Shown here in pieces: positions 1-9,534 of a DNA stretch of 48,440 bases (the first letter of the stretch is position 1; each line of letters starts with the position of its first letter). Source of the DNA: an uncultured Pelagibacteraceae bacterium (GTDB lineage Bacteria; Pseudomonadota; Alphaproteobacteria; Pelagibacterales; Pelagibacteraceae); assembly GCA_902622955.1 (NCBI GenBank), contig CACNRP010000004.1:1-48440 (forward strand), given 5' to 3'. Below the pieces are notes generated by a model. That model had not been told where the DNA came from. It saw only the letters and a program-made list of their open reading frames with translations, and ran no database searches. Position numbers and translations under genes: made by a program.

Positions 1-508
1 TTCTTTAGAGAGGTTTATATTTGCTTTAGGGATCAGACATATAGGACTAGAGAATGCAAAATTGTTGTCAAAAAATTTTGTTTCTTATTTAAATTTCAAA
101 AATTTATCAAAAAAAAATAATTATGATGATTTATTAAATATTGATGGAATTGGCGAAACACAAATAAATTCGATTAAAAATTTTTTTACGAGTGAAATAA
201 ATATTAGAATTTTAAATGAATTAGGAAAGGTTCTTACAGTGCAAAATGCTATCCCAAAAAAAAATGATGGATTATTAAAAGATAAATCATTTCTAGTAAC
301 AGGAAAATTAAATGGAATTAGTAGAGCCGAGGTAAAAGTGTTAATTGAGGAAAATGCAGGAATTACTGTAAGCAGTATTTCCAATAAACTTAATTACTTA
401 ATAACTGGAGATAAACCAACTAAAAGAAAAGTGGAGAATGCTAAACAACTTAAAATTAAAATTATTAACCAGCAGGAATTTCTTAAAATGCTAAATATGA
501 CTAGCTAA
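1..508 (+). CDS. ligA: NAD-dependent DNA ligase, C-terminal part (partial at left edge)
   Basis: The reading frame is open from base 2, so the gene starts outside the window. About 168 residues remain. The first ones (LERFIFALGIRHIGLENAKL) are typical of the helix-hairpin-helix region of bacterial NAD-dependent ligase, and a second HhH-like stretch (LLNIDGIGETQINSI) follows. The last 75 residues form a BRCT domain (KDKSFLVTGKLNGISRAEVK, then a YLITGDKPT-like segment). The enzyme seals nicks during replication and repair. The adenylation and OB domains must lie upstream. The stop overlaps the end of the convergent pepP gene by 18 bases. Identification is by domain order and motif; I am confident of it. 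Confidence 0.93.
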   Translation, partial: SLERFIFALGIRHIGLENAKLLSKNFVSYLNFKNLSKKNNYDDLLNIDGIGETQINSIKNFFTSEINIRILNELGKVLTVQNAIPKKNDGLLKDKSFLVTGKLNGISRAEVKVLIEENAGITVSSISNKLNYLITGDKPTKRKVENAKQLKIKIINQQEFLKMLNMTS

Positions 509-2185
509 CCATTTTTTCTCAAGTGGTTTCAAGTATTTCGAAATCTTTGAATAAACCTTAAGATGATATTTAAAAAGATAATTTTTTTCAAAATTAGTTA
601 ATAATTTAAAATTTATTAAATCATTTTCAAAAGGTACCATTGTTAAATTTTCAAAAAATAATTTATTATTTCTTTTATTAACATAGATTAAATTTTCTAA
701 TCTAATTCCATAACTGTTTTTTTTATAATAACCAGGCTCATTACTTAATATCATACCTTTTTTAATTTTTATTTTGTTAATTTTTGAAATTGATTGTGGA
801 CCTTCATGAACATTGAGAAAAAACCCAACCCCATGACCAGTGCCATGCTCATAATCTAGATTACTTTTTTTGAGGAATTTTCTTGCTCTTTTATCAATAT
901 TTTTTCCGATATCATCTTTATTTATATCTGTTGTAGCTACAGCAATGTGGCCTTTTAAAACTTTAGTAAAAATATTTTTTTTTACCAAACTTTGTCTAGT
1001 GAAACTAATTGTTCTAGTAACATCTGTTGTACCATATTTATATTGCCCCCCGGAATCACATAGAAAAATATCCTTTTTATCTATTACTCTACAACTACTT
1101 TTCTTAGCTCGATAATGAATAATTGCTCCATTTTTACCTGAACCAGCAATAGTATCAAAACTAGGATAAAGAAAATTTTTTTGCATTTTTCTAAATTTTT
1201 CTAATTTTTTGATAGCGTCTATCTCAGTAATTTTATTTTTATTAATTTTTTTGATCCAATAAATAAATTTTGTTACTGCTACACCATCAATAACGTGTGC
1301 ATTAATCATGTTATTAATCTCAGTTTTATTCTTAATTGCTTTTAAGTGATAAGTGGGATCTTCTTTCTTAATAATATTAAATTTTGATTTAATTAAATTT
1401 TCATAAAATATCGAGCATGACTTATCATCTATAATAAAATTTTTCCCATAAAGTTTTAATATTTTTTTTGGAAATTCATTAATTTCTAGAAACTGATTTT
1501 TTTTAATAATTTTATTTTTTATTAATTTTTTACATTTACTAAGTTTACTTATTAAAAGTATTTTTTTTGTTTTACTAATTATTAATCTTGAATTAGGAAC
1601 TGGACTGTTTGGACTATCACTACCTCTTATGTTCAATATCCAAGCGACATTTTCTGGTGCACTAATAAAAATGTAATCTGATTTATTTTTTTTTAAATAT
1701 TTGCTTATTTTAGTAATTTTAGAATTTATACTTTCTCCAACTATACTTTTTTTTAGTGAATAAAAGGGGAGAGAAAAATTAACTCTTTCTTTTTGAATTT
1801 CATCAATAAGATTTGTATTTACATATTTAATTTTATTATTTTTTAAAAAAAATTTTTTAACTTGATTACTAGTAAATAATTTTGGATCAATACCTAGGGT
1901 TAGATTTTTGAATAAATCACAATTAATTAATTTTTCAAACCCATAAATCTTAAAATCTTTTCCGCTTTCAAGCTGACTTTGTATTGTGTATCTTCCATCA
2001 GTAAATAAATAGTTTTTATTTTTTAATATTATTGCTAATCCAGATGAACCACTAAAATTTGAAATAATTTTTAATCTATTTATTTTTGAGTATTCAGTGA
2101 AATAATCATCATTTTTTGGAATTACATATCCATCAATATTATATTTTTTAAACTTTTTTCTTAATTTTTTAATATTTTTTTTCAC
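491..2185 (-). CDS. pepP: Xaa-Pro aminopeptidase (M24 family, long form)
   Basis: This 564-residue metallopeptidase removes N-terminal residues that precede proline. Two creatinase-like N-terminal domains (about 1-290) are followed by a pita-bread catalytic domain. The five expected metal ligands are visible: D377 (LCDSGG), D388 (TTDVTRT), H451 (HGTGHGVG), E483 (SNEPGYY) and E497 (RLENLIYV). A C-terminal extension after about residue 510 marks the long aminopeptidase P form of roughly 600 residues. It is cytoplasmic, with no signal peptide. Its start overlaps the uvrD stop by four bases (ATGA), so the two are probably co-transcribed and translationally coupled. The protein is extremely Lys/Asn/Ile rich, in keeping with the AT-rich genome. 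Confidence 0.92.
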   Translation of the reverse strand: MKKNIKKLRKKFKKYNIDGYVIPKNDDYFTEYSKINRLKIISNFSGSSGLAIILKNKNYLFTDGRYTIQSQLESGKDFKIYGFEKLINCDLFKNLTLGIDPKLFTSNQVKKFFLKNNKIKYVNTNLIDEIQKERVNFSLPFYSLKKSIVGESINSKITKISKYLKKNKSDYIFISAPENVAWILNIRGSDSPNSPVPNSRLIISKTKKILLISKLSKCKKLIKNKIIKKNQFLEINEFPKKILKLYGKNFIIDDKSCSIFYENLIKSKFNIIKKEDPTYHLKAIKNKTEINNMINAHVIDGVAVTKFIYWIKKINKNKITEIDAIKKLEKFRKMQKNFLYPSFDTIAGSGKNGAIIHYRAKKSSCRVIDKKDIFLCDSGGQYKYGTTDVTRTISFTRQSLVKKNIFTKVLKGHIAVATTDINKDDIGKNIDKRARKFLKKSNLDYEHGTGHGVGFFLNVHEGPQSISKINKIKIKKGMILSNEPGYYKKNSYGIRLENLIYVNKRNNKLFFENLTMVPFENDLINFKLLTNFEKNYLFKYHLKVYSKISKYLKPLEKKWLASHI

Positions 2186-4218
2186 TTGATCCTTTTTTGA
2201 TATCTTATCCAGCCTGGACTTCTATTATTATCTTCTATCTCAAAATCTTGATTAAATTCAAATTCATCATCATTATTTATCTCTTCATCAAAAAATGAAT
2301 TCTTCTCTATATGTTTCTCAGGTAATTCATCTATAAATCTTGAGGCCATACTATCCATCCAATCTCCTTGATAAAATCTATTCATAGAGAAAGATATTAT
2401 GGCTTTTTTTTTAGCTCTAGTTATACCTACATAAGCCAAACGTCTTTCTTCTTCTAAGCCGTTTTGGCCTTTTTCCTCAATAGATTTTTGATGAGGAAAC
2501 AATCCTTCTTCCCATCCTGGTAAAAAAACTACATCAAATTCTAATCCTTTTGCTGCATGCATTGTCATCATATTAATTTTTTCACCATCCCACTCTTGAT
2601 CTATTGACGTTGCTAGTGAGACATGTTCTAAAAAACTTTCTAAATTATCAAATTCTTTCATAGCACTTAATAATTCTTTAATATTTTCTAATCTATTTTC
2701 ATTATCTACATCTTTCTTATTTTTTAACATTGCTGAATAACCAGACTCGTCTAATATAATTTGTAATAATTTAATGTGATTTATTTTTTTAATAATTAAA
2801 TCACTTCTCCACTTTTTTAGAGAATTCAAAAATAAATTTAAACCAAGCTTAGCTTTGGGCTTAATTAAATTTTGTTCTAACATGTTAATTGATGCTCTCT
2901 CTAAACTTAGTTTTTTTTCTTTAGCAAATTTATGAATACTTTTTAAAGTGGTATCTCCAATTGATCTTTTAGGATTATTTACAATTCTTTCAAAAGCAAG
3001 ATCATCTTTTTCCTGATAAATTAATCTTAAATAAGCAACACAATCTTTTATTTCAGCCCTTTCATAAAATTTAGTACCACCCAATATTCTATATGGTATG
3101 CCTATTTTAAGAAAGCGCTCTTCAAATTCTCGAGTTTGAAATATTGCTCTTACCAATATTGCAATGTTGTTATAAGAAAATTTTTTTTTTATTTTTTTTT
3201 CTATTTCATCAGAAATTCCAATTGCCTCATCTTTACCGTTTTTAAAACAATTTAAGTGTACTAAATCACCTTCCTCCATAGTAGAAATCAATGTTTTACC
3301 AACTCTATTTTGATTATTTGAGATTAGATTTGATGCTACCGATAAAATATTTTGTGAAGATCTGTAATTTTTTTCTAATCTTATAACTTTAGTATTTTTA
3401 TAAACTTGATCAAATTCTAGAAAATTTTTTATTTCTGCACCTCTCCAGCTATAAATCGATTGATCATCATCTCCAACACAACAAATATTATTATTTTTTC
3501 TAGAGAGTAAATTAAGCCATTTACTTTGAATAAAGTTAGTATCTTGATATTCATCTACAAGAATATATTTAAAATTTTTCGCATATATCTCTCTTATATC
3601 AGGATTAAATTCTAAAATTTTAACAGCATGCAAAATCAAGTCACCAAAGTCACAAGAGTTAAGGTCAGTTAGTTTTTGTTGATAAATTTTGTAAAGTGGA
3701 ATAATTGTTTTCTCGTATATATCTTTTTTGTTTATTTCCACTTCATTTGGATAAAATCCTTTATTTTTCCATCTATCAATTATTGCTAATATAAATTTTG
3801 GTGATAATTGTTTTATATCGACATTCTCTGCTTTACATATATTCTTTATTAATCTGATTTGATCATCTGTATCTACAATAGTAAAGTTAGAATTAAGGTT
3901 TGCTGCAGATGCATGTTTTCTTAAAAATTTTGCACAAATCGAATGAAAAGTGCCAAGCCAAGAAAGTCCTAAAGCAGAAGAACCAAGCATTTGACTGACT
4001 CTGTTTTGCATTTCCTTAGCCGCTTTGTTGGTAAAAGTAACCGCTAAAATTTGATTAGGAAAAGCTTTTTTTTCTTTAATTATATGTACAATTCTGGATG
4101 TTAAAACTTTTGTTTTTCCTGATCCTGCGCCTGCTACAATCAATAGAGGGCCATCTAAATGTAATACAGCTTGTTTTTGCGTTTCGTTTAAACTTAATAA
4201 ATAATCTTTGTTTATCAT
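2182..4218 (-). CDS. uvrD: UvrD/PcrA-type superfamily 1 DNA helicase
   Basis: This 678-residue 3'-5' helicase works in nucleotide excision and mismatch repair. SF1 motifs appear in order: a Q-motif (LNETQKQAV, residues 10-18), Walker A GAGSGKT (30-36), motif Ia TFTNKAA, Walker B DEYQDTN, motif III GDDDQSIYSWRGA, motif IV LEKNYRSS, motif V MTMHAAKGLEFD and motif VI YVGITRAKK. The C-terminal tail is acidic and short compared with the roughly 720-residue E. coli UvrD. Rep is a related alternative, but the motif V/VI context fits UvrD/PcrA. It is first in a two-gene unit with pepP. No LexA box was found in the short upstream gap. A run of nine and ten A residues in the coding strand near 3181-3200 is noted as a finding. 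Confidence 0.93.
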   Translation of the reverse strand: MINKDYLLSLNETQKQAVLHLDGPLLIVAGAGSGKTKVLTSRIVHIIKEKKAFPNQILAVTFTNKAAKEMQNRVSQMLGSSALGLSWLGTFHSICAKFLRKHASAANLNSNFTIVDTDDQIRLIKNICKAENVDIKQLSPKFILAIIDRWKNKGFYPNEVEINKKDIYEKTIIPLYKIYQQKLTDLNSCDFGDLILHAVKILEFNPDIREIYAKNFKYILVDEYQDTNFIQSKWLNLLSRKNNNICCVGDDDQSIYSWRGAEIKNFLEFDQVYKNTKVIRLEKNYRSSQNILSVASNLISNNQNRVGKTLISTMEEGDLVHLNCFKNGKDEAIGISDEIEKKIKKKFSYNNIAILVRAIFQTREFEERFLKIGIPYRILGGTKFYERAEIKDCVAYLRLIYQEKDDLAFERIVNNPKRSIGDTTLKSIHKFAKEKKLSLERASINMLEQNLIKPKAKLGLNLFLNSLKKWRSDLIIKKINHIKLLQIILDESGYSAMLKNKKDVDNENRLENIKELLSAMKEFDNLESFLEHVSLATSIDQEWDGEKINMMTMHAAKGLEFDVVFLPGWEEGLFPHQKSIEEKGQNGLEEERRLAYVGITRAKKKAIISFSMNRFYQGDWMDSMASRFIDELPEKHIEKNSFFDEEINNDDEFEFNQDFEIEDNNRSPGWIRYQKRIK

Positions 4219-4251
4219 TTAAAATAATACTTTATAAGTTTGTTGAAAAAT

Positions 4252-5742
4252 ATGAAAAAATCAAATTTTTTTTTCAAAAATTTAAACAACATTAATAGGT
4301 CAATTAATATTCTTTTAGAGAAAAATTTAAACAAATTAAATTTTGAAAATTTAAGAAATTTATTAGTAAATAATAAAATTATTCTAACTTTTGTCGCACT
4401 TTTTGTAATCTTAATATCCTATTTATTGCTACCAACATTTTATAATCAATCAGATTTATCAAAAGGATTAAAGAGAGAATTAATGAATAAATTAAATTTA
4501 AATTTCAGTTTTTCAAATAATTTAAATTATAATTTTTTTCCAAGGCCTCATTTTGTTACTACTCAGGCTTCTATTTTTGTAAAGGATAAAGAAATTTCAA
4601 AAATAAAAAAAATAAAGATATTTATTTCTATTAAAAATTTGATTTCTTTGAAAAAGATTGAGCTTAAAGATGTAATATTGGAAAATGCTAATTTTAATAT
4701 TAATAAACAAAATTATAATTTTTTTTCTAAACTTTTAGATAATAATTTTATATTTGGAGATTTAAAAATTAAAAATAGTAACATTTTTTTCAGAGATAAA
4801 AATCAAGAAGTATTGTTCATAGACAAAATAATAGATATGAAATATTTTTTTGATAATAATGAATTAAAAAATATTATTATTGCTAATAATGAGATTTTTA
4901 ATATTCCACATGAAATAGAAATATTTAAGGATAAAAAACAAAAAAAATTATATTCAAAATTAAAGTTAAATTATTTCAAGTTACAAATTGAAAGTGAATT
5001 AAACTATAATGATAATTTATTAAAAGGAAAATCTGATTTCATTCATAATAAGATAAAAAGTACTGCCTTATATGAATTCAATAAAATTTTTTTTAAATAT
5101 AAAATTTTTGATAAATTAGATAATCGAGAATTTTTTTATAGAGGAAAATTAAATTTTAAACCTTTTTACTCAACAATAGAGGGTGAAGTTGAAAAAATAA
5201 ATTTAAAACACTTGTTTGGACAAAATGCATTAATATCTCAATTATTAAAAACAGAGTTACTTAATAATAGGAATATAGATTTTAAATTAAATATTTTAGC
5301 TAACTATGTTTTAAATAATTCAGTTTTTAAAAATATTAATATAACGTCTAAAATTCAAGAGGGCTTAATTGATATGGATGAAACAAAGTTTCAATGGAAA
5401 GATTTTGCAGAGTTTAAATTATCAGATAGCCTTATTTATGTTAAAGATGGAGAACTTGTTCTAGATGGAAAAATTAAAATAGATATTAAAAAATTTAAAG
5501 AAATATATAAATTTTTGTTAACTCCAAAAAATTATAGGAACAAAATTAAACAAATTGACTTTAATTTTACTTATAATTTTGATCAAAAAATAGCAAAATT
5601 AAATGATGTTAAAATTGATGGTAACATAAATCAAAACTTAGATAAAATTTTAAATAGTGTAATTTTAAAAGAGAGTGTTATTCAAAATAAAATTTACATT
5701 AAAAATTTATTAAATGATGCAATTAAAAGCTACGCAGGATAG
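4252..5742 (+). CDS. AsmA-like inner-membrane-anchored envelope protein
   Basis: This protein of about 496 residues has a single N-terminal membrane segment at about residues 45-63 ([19 protein letters not shown]), then a long low-complexity, beta-rich periplasmic part full of Asn, Lys, Ile and Phe. The order (TM anchor, then a stretch like [29 protein letters not shown], abbreviated here) matches the start of AsmA-family proteins, which act in outer-membrane lipid homeostasis. The assignment is by architecture and one conserved N-terminal region, not catalytic residues, because the family has none. A TTG four codons upstream also opens the frame, but ATG at 4252 is preferred. The gene ends 13 bases inside the convergent fumC. 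Its role in this organism is inferred. Confidence 0.6.
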   Translation: MKKSNFFFKNLNNINRSINILLEKNLNKLNFENLRNLLVNNKIILTFVALFVILISYLLLPTFYNQSDLSKGLKRELMNKLNLNFSFSNNLNYNFFPRPHFVTTQASIFVKDKEISKIKKIKIFISIKNLISLKKIELKDVILENANFNINKQNYNFFSKLLDNNFIFGDLKIKNSNIFFRDKNQEVLFIDKIIDMKYFFDNNELKNIIIANNEIFNIPHEIEIFKDKKQKKLYSKLKLNYFKLQIESELNYNDNLLKGKSDFIHNKIKSTALYEFNKIFFKYKIFDKLDNREFFYRGKLNFKPFYSTIEGEVEKINLKHLFGQNALISQLLKTELLNNRNIDFKLNILANYVLNNSVFKNINITSKIQEGLIDMDETKFQWKDFAEFKLSDSLIYVKDGELVLDGKIKIDIKKFKEIYKFLLTPKNYRNKIKQIDFNFTYNFDQKIAKLNDVKIDGNINQNLDKILNSVILKESVIQNKIYIKNLLNDAIKSYAG

Positions 5743-7118
5743 ATCATTTTTTTAGGATCAACTATTTTGTTGTAGTCTTTTTCCCTTATTAATCCTGTTT
5801 TTAAAGCTTCATACTTTAGTGTAGTATTGTTCTTTAAAGCAGTTTTTGCAATTTTTGCTGCATTATCATATCCAATATGAGGTGCTAATGCGGTAACGAG
5901 CATCAATGAATTATCTAAATGATCCTGTATTTTTTTTTTATTAGCCTTTATTCCTTTAACACAATAATTAGCAAAATTTTTTGTACTATCTGCAATTAAA
6001 TCAATTGATTGTAAAATATTATGAGCAATTAAAGGTTTAAAAACATTAAGTTCAAAATGGCCATGAGATCCTGCCATTGTTATGCCGTTGTGATTTCCAA
6101 TAACTTTAACACAAACCATAGTGACCGCTTCACATTGTGTTGGATTTACTTTTCCAGGCATAATTGATGAGCCTGGTTCGTTTTCAGGTAAGATTAATTC
6201 ACCATATCCAGCCCTTGGTCCAGAACCCAAAAAACGAATATCATTCGATATTTTCATTAACGCAACTGCACATGTATTTAAAGCACCAGAAAAATTTACA
6301 ATTGCATCATGAGCTGCAAGCTCAGCAAATTTATTAGGAGCTGGTTTAAATTTTATTTTTGTGAATTTAGCAATTTCTTTTACAATTTTTTTATCAAAAT
6401 TTTTCTTTGAATTTATTCCAGTGCCAACTGCTGTACCTCCTTGGGCAAGAAATAGTATTTCTTTTAATGCATATTCTATTCTTTCAATACTTTTTTTAAC
6501 TTGGAAATGGTATCCTGAAAATTCTTGTCCAAGAGATAATGGGGTTGCATCTTGAAGATGAGTTCTTCCAATTTTTACTATATTTTTAAATTCATTGGAT
6601 TTTCTTTTTAACTCTTTTTCTAAAATTTTTAAGCTTGGCAGCATTTTAGAAATAGTCTCTTTAGCAACAGAGATATGCATTGCACTAGGAAAAACATCAT
6701 TTGTAGATTGAGATTTATTTACATGATCATTTGGATGAACTGGCTTTTTACTTCCTTTCTTACCCCCTAACATCTCTATTGCTCTATTAGCAATAACCTC
6801 ATTTACATTCATATTTGTTTGTGTTCCAGAACCTGTCTGCCAAACTTTTAAGGGAAAATTTTCATCTAATTTACCTTTAATTACTTCATCAGATGCTTTG
6901 ATTATGGCTTTGGAAATTTTATTATCAATTAATTTATCTTTAGAATGAACAATTGCAGCAGATCGCTTAATGATTGCAATTGATTTAATAATTGAAATAT
7001 TTACTAAAATTTTACCTATATTAAAAAACTTATTTGATCTTTGAGTAGATGCTCCCCAATACTTATCATTTGGGACATTTATATTTCCAATACTGTCAAA
7101 TTCTTTTCTTAATTTCAT
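5730..7118 (-). CDS. fumC: Class II fumarate hydratase
   Basis: This 462-residue cytoplasmic TCA-cycle enzyme interconverts fumarate and malate without an iron-sulphur cluster. The fumarase/aspartase superfamily signature [11 protein letters not shown] lies at about residue 312. The substrate-binding stretches [20 protein letters not shown] and [19 protein letters not shown] are all intact. The length matches E. coli FumC (467). [14 protein letters not shown], the B-site region, favours fumarase over aspartase or argininosuccinate lyase. It stands alone on the minus strand, converging on the AsmA-like gene and diverging from the pyrophosphohydrolase-like gene across a 67-base gap. Confidence 0.96.
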   Translation of the reverse strand: MKLRKEFDSIGNINVPNDKYWGASTQRSNKFFNIGKILVNISIIKSIAIIKRSAAIVHSKDKLIDNKISKAIIKASDEVIKGKLDENFPLKVWQTGSGTQTNMNVNEVIANRAIEMLGGKKGSKKPVHPNDHVNKSQSTNDVFPSAMHISVAKETISKMLPSLKILEKELKRKSNEFKNIVKIGRTHLQDATPLSLGQEFSGYHFQVKKSIERIEYALKEILFLAQGGTAVGTGINSKKNFDKKIVKEIAKFTKIKFKPAPNKFAELAAHDAIVNFSGALNTCAVALMKISNDIRFLGSGPRAGYGELILPENEPGSSIMPGKVNPTQCEAVTMVCVKVIGNHNGITMAGSHGHFELNVFKPLIAHNILQSIDLIADSTKNFANYCVKGIKANKKKIQDHLDNSLMLVTALAPHIGYDNAAKIAKTALKNNTTLKYEALKTGLIREKDYNKIVDPKKMIYPA

Positions 7119-7185
7119 TGATTAATTTTTAAGTAACAAATAATTATTAATATACAATATATTTATAAAAACATACAGGAGCATT

Positions 7186-7557
7186 ATGTCGAATTTCAGC
7201 AAAGTAGGAACTTTCATGAAAACTTTTGGTCAGGAAGTTAAAACAAAGCCATCATTTAGTACCGATAAAATAAATAAATTAAGAATAGATCTTATTAAAG
7301 AGGAATTAGAGGAGCTCACAGAAGCTATGAATAATAAGGATTTATTGGAAGTAGCTGATGCGCTTACAGATATATTATATGTAACATATGGGGCAGGTCA
7401 TGCATTTGGGATAGATTTAGACAAATGTTTTAAAGAGGTTCAGAATTCGAACATGAGCAAGTTAGACGAAAATGGGAAGCCTATTTACAATGAATCTGGA
7501 AAGGTAATGAAAGGTCCGAAGTATTTTAAACCAGACCTTTCTAAATTTGTAAATTAG
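7186..7557 (+). CDS. Small all-alpha NTP pyrophosphohydrolase-like protein (phosphoribosyl-ATP pyrophosphohydrolase-like)
   Basis: This 123-residue cytoplasmic protein has the helical metal-binding pattern of the MazG/HisE/dUTPase-like all-alpha pyrophosphatases: IKEELEELTEA (about residues 36-46), then EVADALTDILYV (about 54-65), giving the ExxE...DxxxD arrangement for Mg2+. The C-terminal part (NMSKLDENGKPIY, then KVMKGPKYFKPDL) resembles the COG4696-type group of stand-alone proteins annotated as phosphoribosyl-ATP pyrophosphohydrolase-like. The true substrate is unknown; nucleotide house-cleaning is an inference. A good ribosome binding site (AGGAG, 6 bases before ATG) fixes the start. 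It converges on nadC with a four-base overlap. Confidence 0.75.
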   Translation: MSNFSKVGTFMKTFGQEVKTKPSFSTDKINKLRIDLIKEELEELTEAMNNKDLLEVADALTDILYVTYGAGHAFGIDLDKCFKEVQNSNMSKLDENGKPIYNESGKVMKGPKYFKPDLSKFVN

Positions 7558-8387
7558 ATTTCTAACTTAAAATCAACTGCAGGAGCACTATGAGTAATAC
7601 TACCAACAGATATTCTATTAACCCCAGTTGAAGCAATATTTTTTACATTTTTTAAAGTAACATTACCTGATGCTTCAGTTTCATAATACTTTTTAGCAAT
7701 TTTGATACACTCTTTTAAATTTTTGATATTCATATTATCAAGTAAGACTGTATTAAATTTTAGGCCTAATATTGATTTAAGTTGATTAATTGTATCAACT
7801 TCCACAGTTATTTTTTTTCCTTTTTTATTCTTAATTGCATTTAAAACTAAACTTTTTAAATCTGAACTCGCTATATGGTTGTCTTTAATTAAAAACTCAT
7901 CACTTAAATTAAATCTATGATTAGTTCCTCCACCTAATTTAACAGCATATTTTTGGATAACTCTTAAGTTTGGAATTGTTTTTCTTGTACAACAAATCTT
8001 GGTTTTTTTTCCAGCAAGTTTAACAAATTCATTAGTCTTGGTTGCTATACCAGATAGATGGGATAAAAAATTTAAAGCAACTCTTTCAGCTATAAATATT
8101 GAGTTTGCTCTTCCTTTTATTATTGCAATCACAGCACCTTTGTTTACTTGGGAACCATCTTTTTTCTTCATTAAAATTTTAATTTGATTATCAACTTTAG
8201 TGAAAGCTTGTTTTGCAAAACTTAAACCGGCAATAATTGCTTTTTGATTAGATATTATTTTAGCTGTAACAATTTTATTATTTTGTAATAGATCAGAGGT
8301 TACATCTCCATCAGGATATAAATCTTCAGCTAGTGCTAGTTTAACCCTATCATCTATAAAATTTTTACTTAATTTAATTTTTGACAC
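7554..8387 (-). CDS. nadC: Nicotinate-nucleotide pyrophosphorylase (carboxylating)
   Basis: This 277-residue cytoplasmic enzyme converts quinolinate and PRPP to nicotinate mononucleotide, CO2 and PPi. Family features: DLYPDGDVTSDLL near the N terminus, the RVALNFLSHLSGIAT helix, CTRKTIPNLRVIQKYAV around residue 133 with the substrate-binding Arg/Lys residues, the EVDTINQL strand and the C-terminal VNRISVGSITHSAPAVDFKL phosphate-binding loop. Length is normal. It lies four bases after nadA on the same strand and is almost certainly in the same transcript, so the pair makes NaMN from iminoaspartate. No nadB (aspartate oxidase/dehydrogenase) is present in the window. Confidence 0.95.
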   Translation of the reverse strand: MSKIKLSKNFIDDRVKLALAEDLYPDGDVTSDLLQNNKIVTAKIISNQKAIIAGLSFAKQAFTKVDNQIKILMKKKDGSQVNKGAVIAIIKGRANSIFIAERVALNFLSHLSGIATKTNEFVKLAGKKTKICCTRKTIPNLRVIQKYAVKLGGGTNHRFNLSDEFLIKDNHIASSDLKSLVLNAIKNKKGKKITVEVDTINQLKSILGLKFNTVLLDNMNIKNLKECIKIAKKYYETEASGNVTLKNVKNIASTGVNRISVGSITHSAPAVDFKLEI

Positions 8388-8391
8388 CTAG

Positions 8392-9381
8392 TTATCTGCC
8401 GATGGCAGCCATTCTTTCAACTGGAATTCTAGCTTTTTCGATTGTTTCTTTATCCATTATTATTTCACCAGTCTCATTTTCTAGACAATCTAATATTTTT
8501 GGAAGAGTGATTTTTTTCATATGAGGGCAAAGATTACACGGTCTTATAAATTCTACATTAGGATTTTCAACCTGAATATTATCACTCATCGAACATTCAG
8601 TAACCATCATAACTTTTTTAGGCTGATTGTTTTTAACATAGTCAATCATGCCACCAGTTGATCCAGCAAAGTCACTTGCCTTGATTACTTCTGGCGGACA
8701 CTCTGGATGTGCTATAATTTTAATACCTGGATTATTTTTTCTTATATCATGTATCTCTTTTTCATTAAATTGGTCGTGAACCATACATATCCCTTTCCAA
8801 GCAATAATTTCTACACTTGTTTGAGAGGCGACATATTTTGCTAAGTAATCATCTGGTAAAAATATAACTTTTTTAACACCTAAAGACTCTACAATTTTAA
8901 CTGCATTTGCGGACGTACAACAAATGTCTGTTTCTGCCTTAACATCTGCCGAGGTATTTACGTATGAAACTACTGGTACCCCTGGATATTTTTCTTTAAG
9001 CAGTCTTACATCTTTCCCAGTTACTGATGAAGATAAAGAACAACCTGCCCCCATATCTGGAAGCAGAACTTTTTTTTCTGGACTCATTAATTTTGAAGTT
9101 TCTGCCATAAAGTGAACTCCAGCCATAACAATTATATCTGCGCTCGTTTTTGATGCTTCTATCGCAAGAGCTAAAGAGTCAGCTGCAACATCGGATATAC
9201 CATGATAAATTTCAGGAGTTTGATAATTATGTGCAAGAATGATTGCATTCTTCTCTTTTTTTAGTTGATTAATCCGATGAATATATGGTGCATGAACAGA
9301 CCATTCTATCTCTGGCATTATTTTCGAAATTTTTTGATAAATAGGATCTGTTGCTTTTCTTACTTCTTGTGTAAATTCCAT
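8392..9381 (-). CDS. nadA: Quinolinate synthase A
   Basis: This is a [4Fe-4S] enzyme that condenses iminoaspartate with dihydroxyacetone phosphate to form quinolinate, the step before NadC. About 329 residues, with the three pseudo-repeated domains expected of NadA. Diagnostic stretches: AHNYQTPEIYHGISDVAADS, MAGVHFMAETSKLMSPEKKV, DMGAGCSLSSSV, CCTSANAVKIV, HPECPPEV and the C-terminal CNLCPHMKKI. Cysteines in these blocks supply the cluster ligands; this is family knowledge and was not modelled. ATG at 9381 is preferred over an upstream TTG at 9396 because the family begins close to this Met. The upstream 55 bases are shared with the promoter of the divergent tRNA-Leu gene. Confidence 0.95.
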   Translation of the reverse strand: MEFTQEVRKATDPIYQKISKIMPEIEWSVHAPYIHRINQLKKEKNAIILAHNYQTPEIYHGISDVAADSLALAIEASKTSADIIVMAGVHFMAETSKLMSPEKKVLLPDMGAGCSLSSSVTGKDVRLLKEKYPGVPVVSYVNTSADVKAETDICCTSANAVKIVESLGVKKVIFLPDDYLAKYVASQTSVEIIAWKGICMVHDQFNEKEIHDIRKNNPGIKIIAHPECPPEVIKASDFAGSTGGMIDYVKNNQPKKVMMVTECSMSDNIQVENPNVEFIRPCNLCPHMKKITLPKILDCLENETGEIIMDKETIEKARIPVERMAAIGR

Positions 9382-9397
9382 AAAATATTTTAGCAAT

Positions 9398-9426
9398 TTG
9401 AAAGATAATTGTCATTCATTTATTAT
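9398..9426 (+). promoter_or_regulatory. Sigma70-type promoter of tRNA-Leu
   Basis: The -35 TTGAAA (9398-9403) and -10 TATTAT (9421-9426) are separated by exactly 17 bases. A GC-rich GGGGC discriminator follows, and the mature tRNA starts 11 bases after the -10. This is the arrangement expected for a stringently controlled stable-RNA promoter. Seen directly in sequence; transcription start not tested. Confidence 0.75.
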
Positions 9427-9436
9427 GGGGCATATT

Positions 9437-9522
9437 GCGGTCGTGCTGAAATTGGTAGACAGGCACGGTTGAGGGCCGTGTGGACTTTGTCCATGAGAGT
9501 TCGAGTCTCTCCGACCGCACCA
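9437..9522 (+). tRNA. tRNA-Leu (anticodon GAG)
   Basis: This 86-base class II tRNA has an acceptor stem GCGGTCG/CGACCGC, discriminator A and an encoded CCA (9520-9522). The anticodon stem CACGG/CCGTG encloses loop TTGAGGG, giving anticodon GAG (reads CUC and CUU). The long variable arm TGGAC-TTT-GTCCA is typical of tRNA-Leu. The T arm GAGAG-TTCGAGT-CTCTC is perfect. It is expressed from the promoter just upstream and lies between divergent nadA and convergent ygfZ. All helices were folded by eye. Confidence 0.97.
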
Positions 9523-9534
9523 AATTAATTCATT

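Noticed and set aside
870..1115. Plus-strand frame inside pepP
   Set aside because: Mirror of the pepP active-site region, no family features, no ribosome site.
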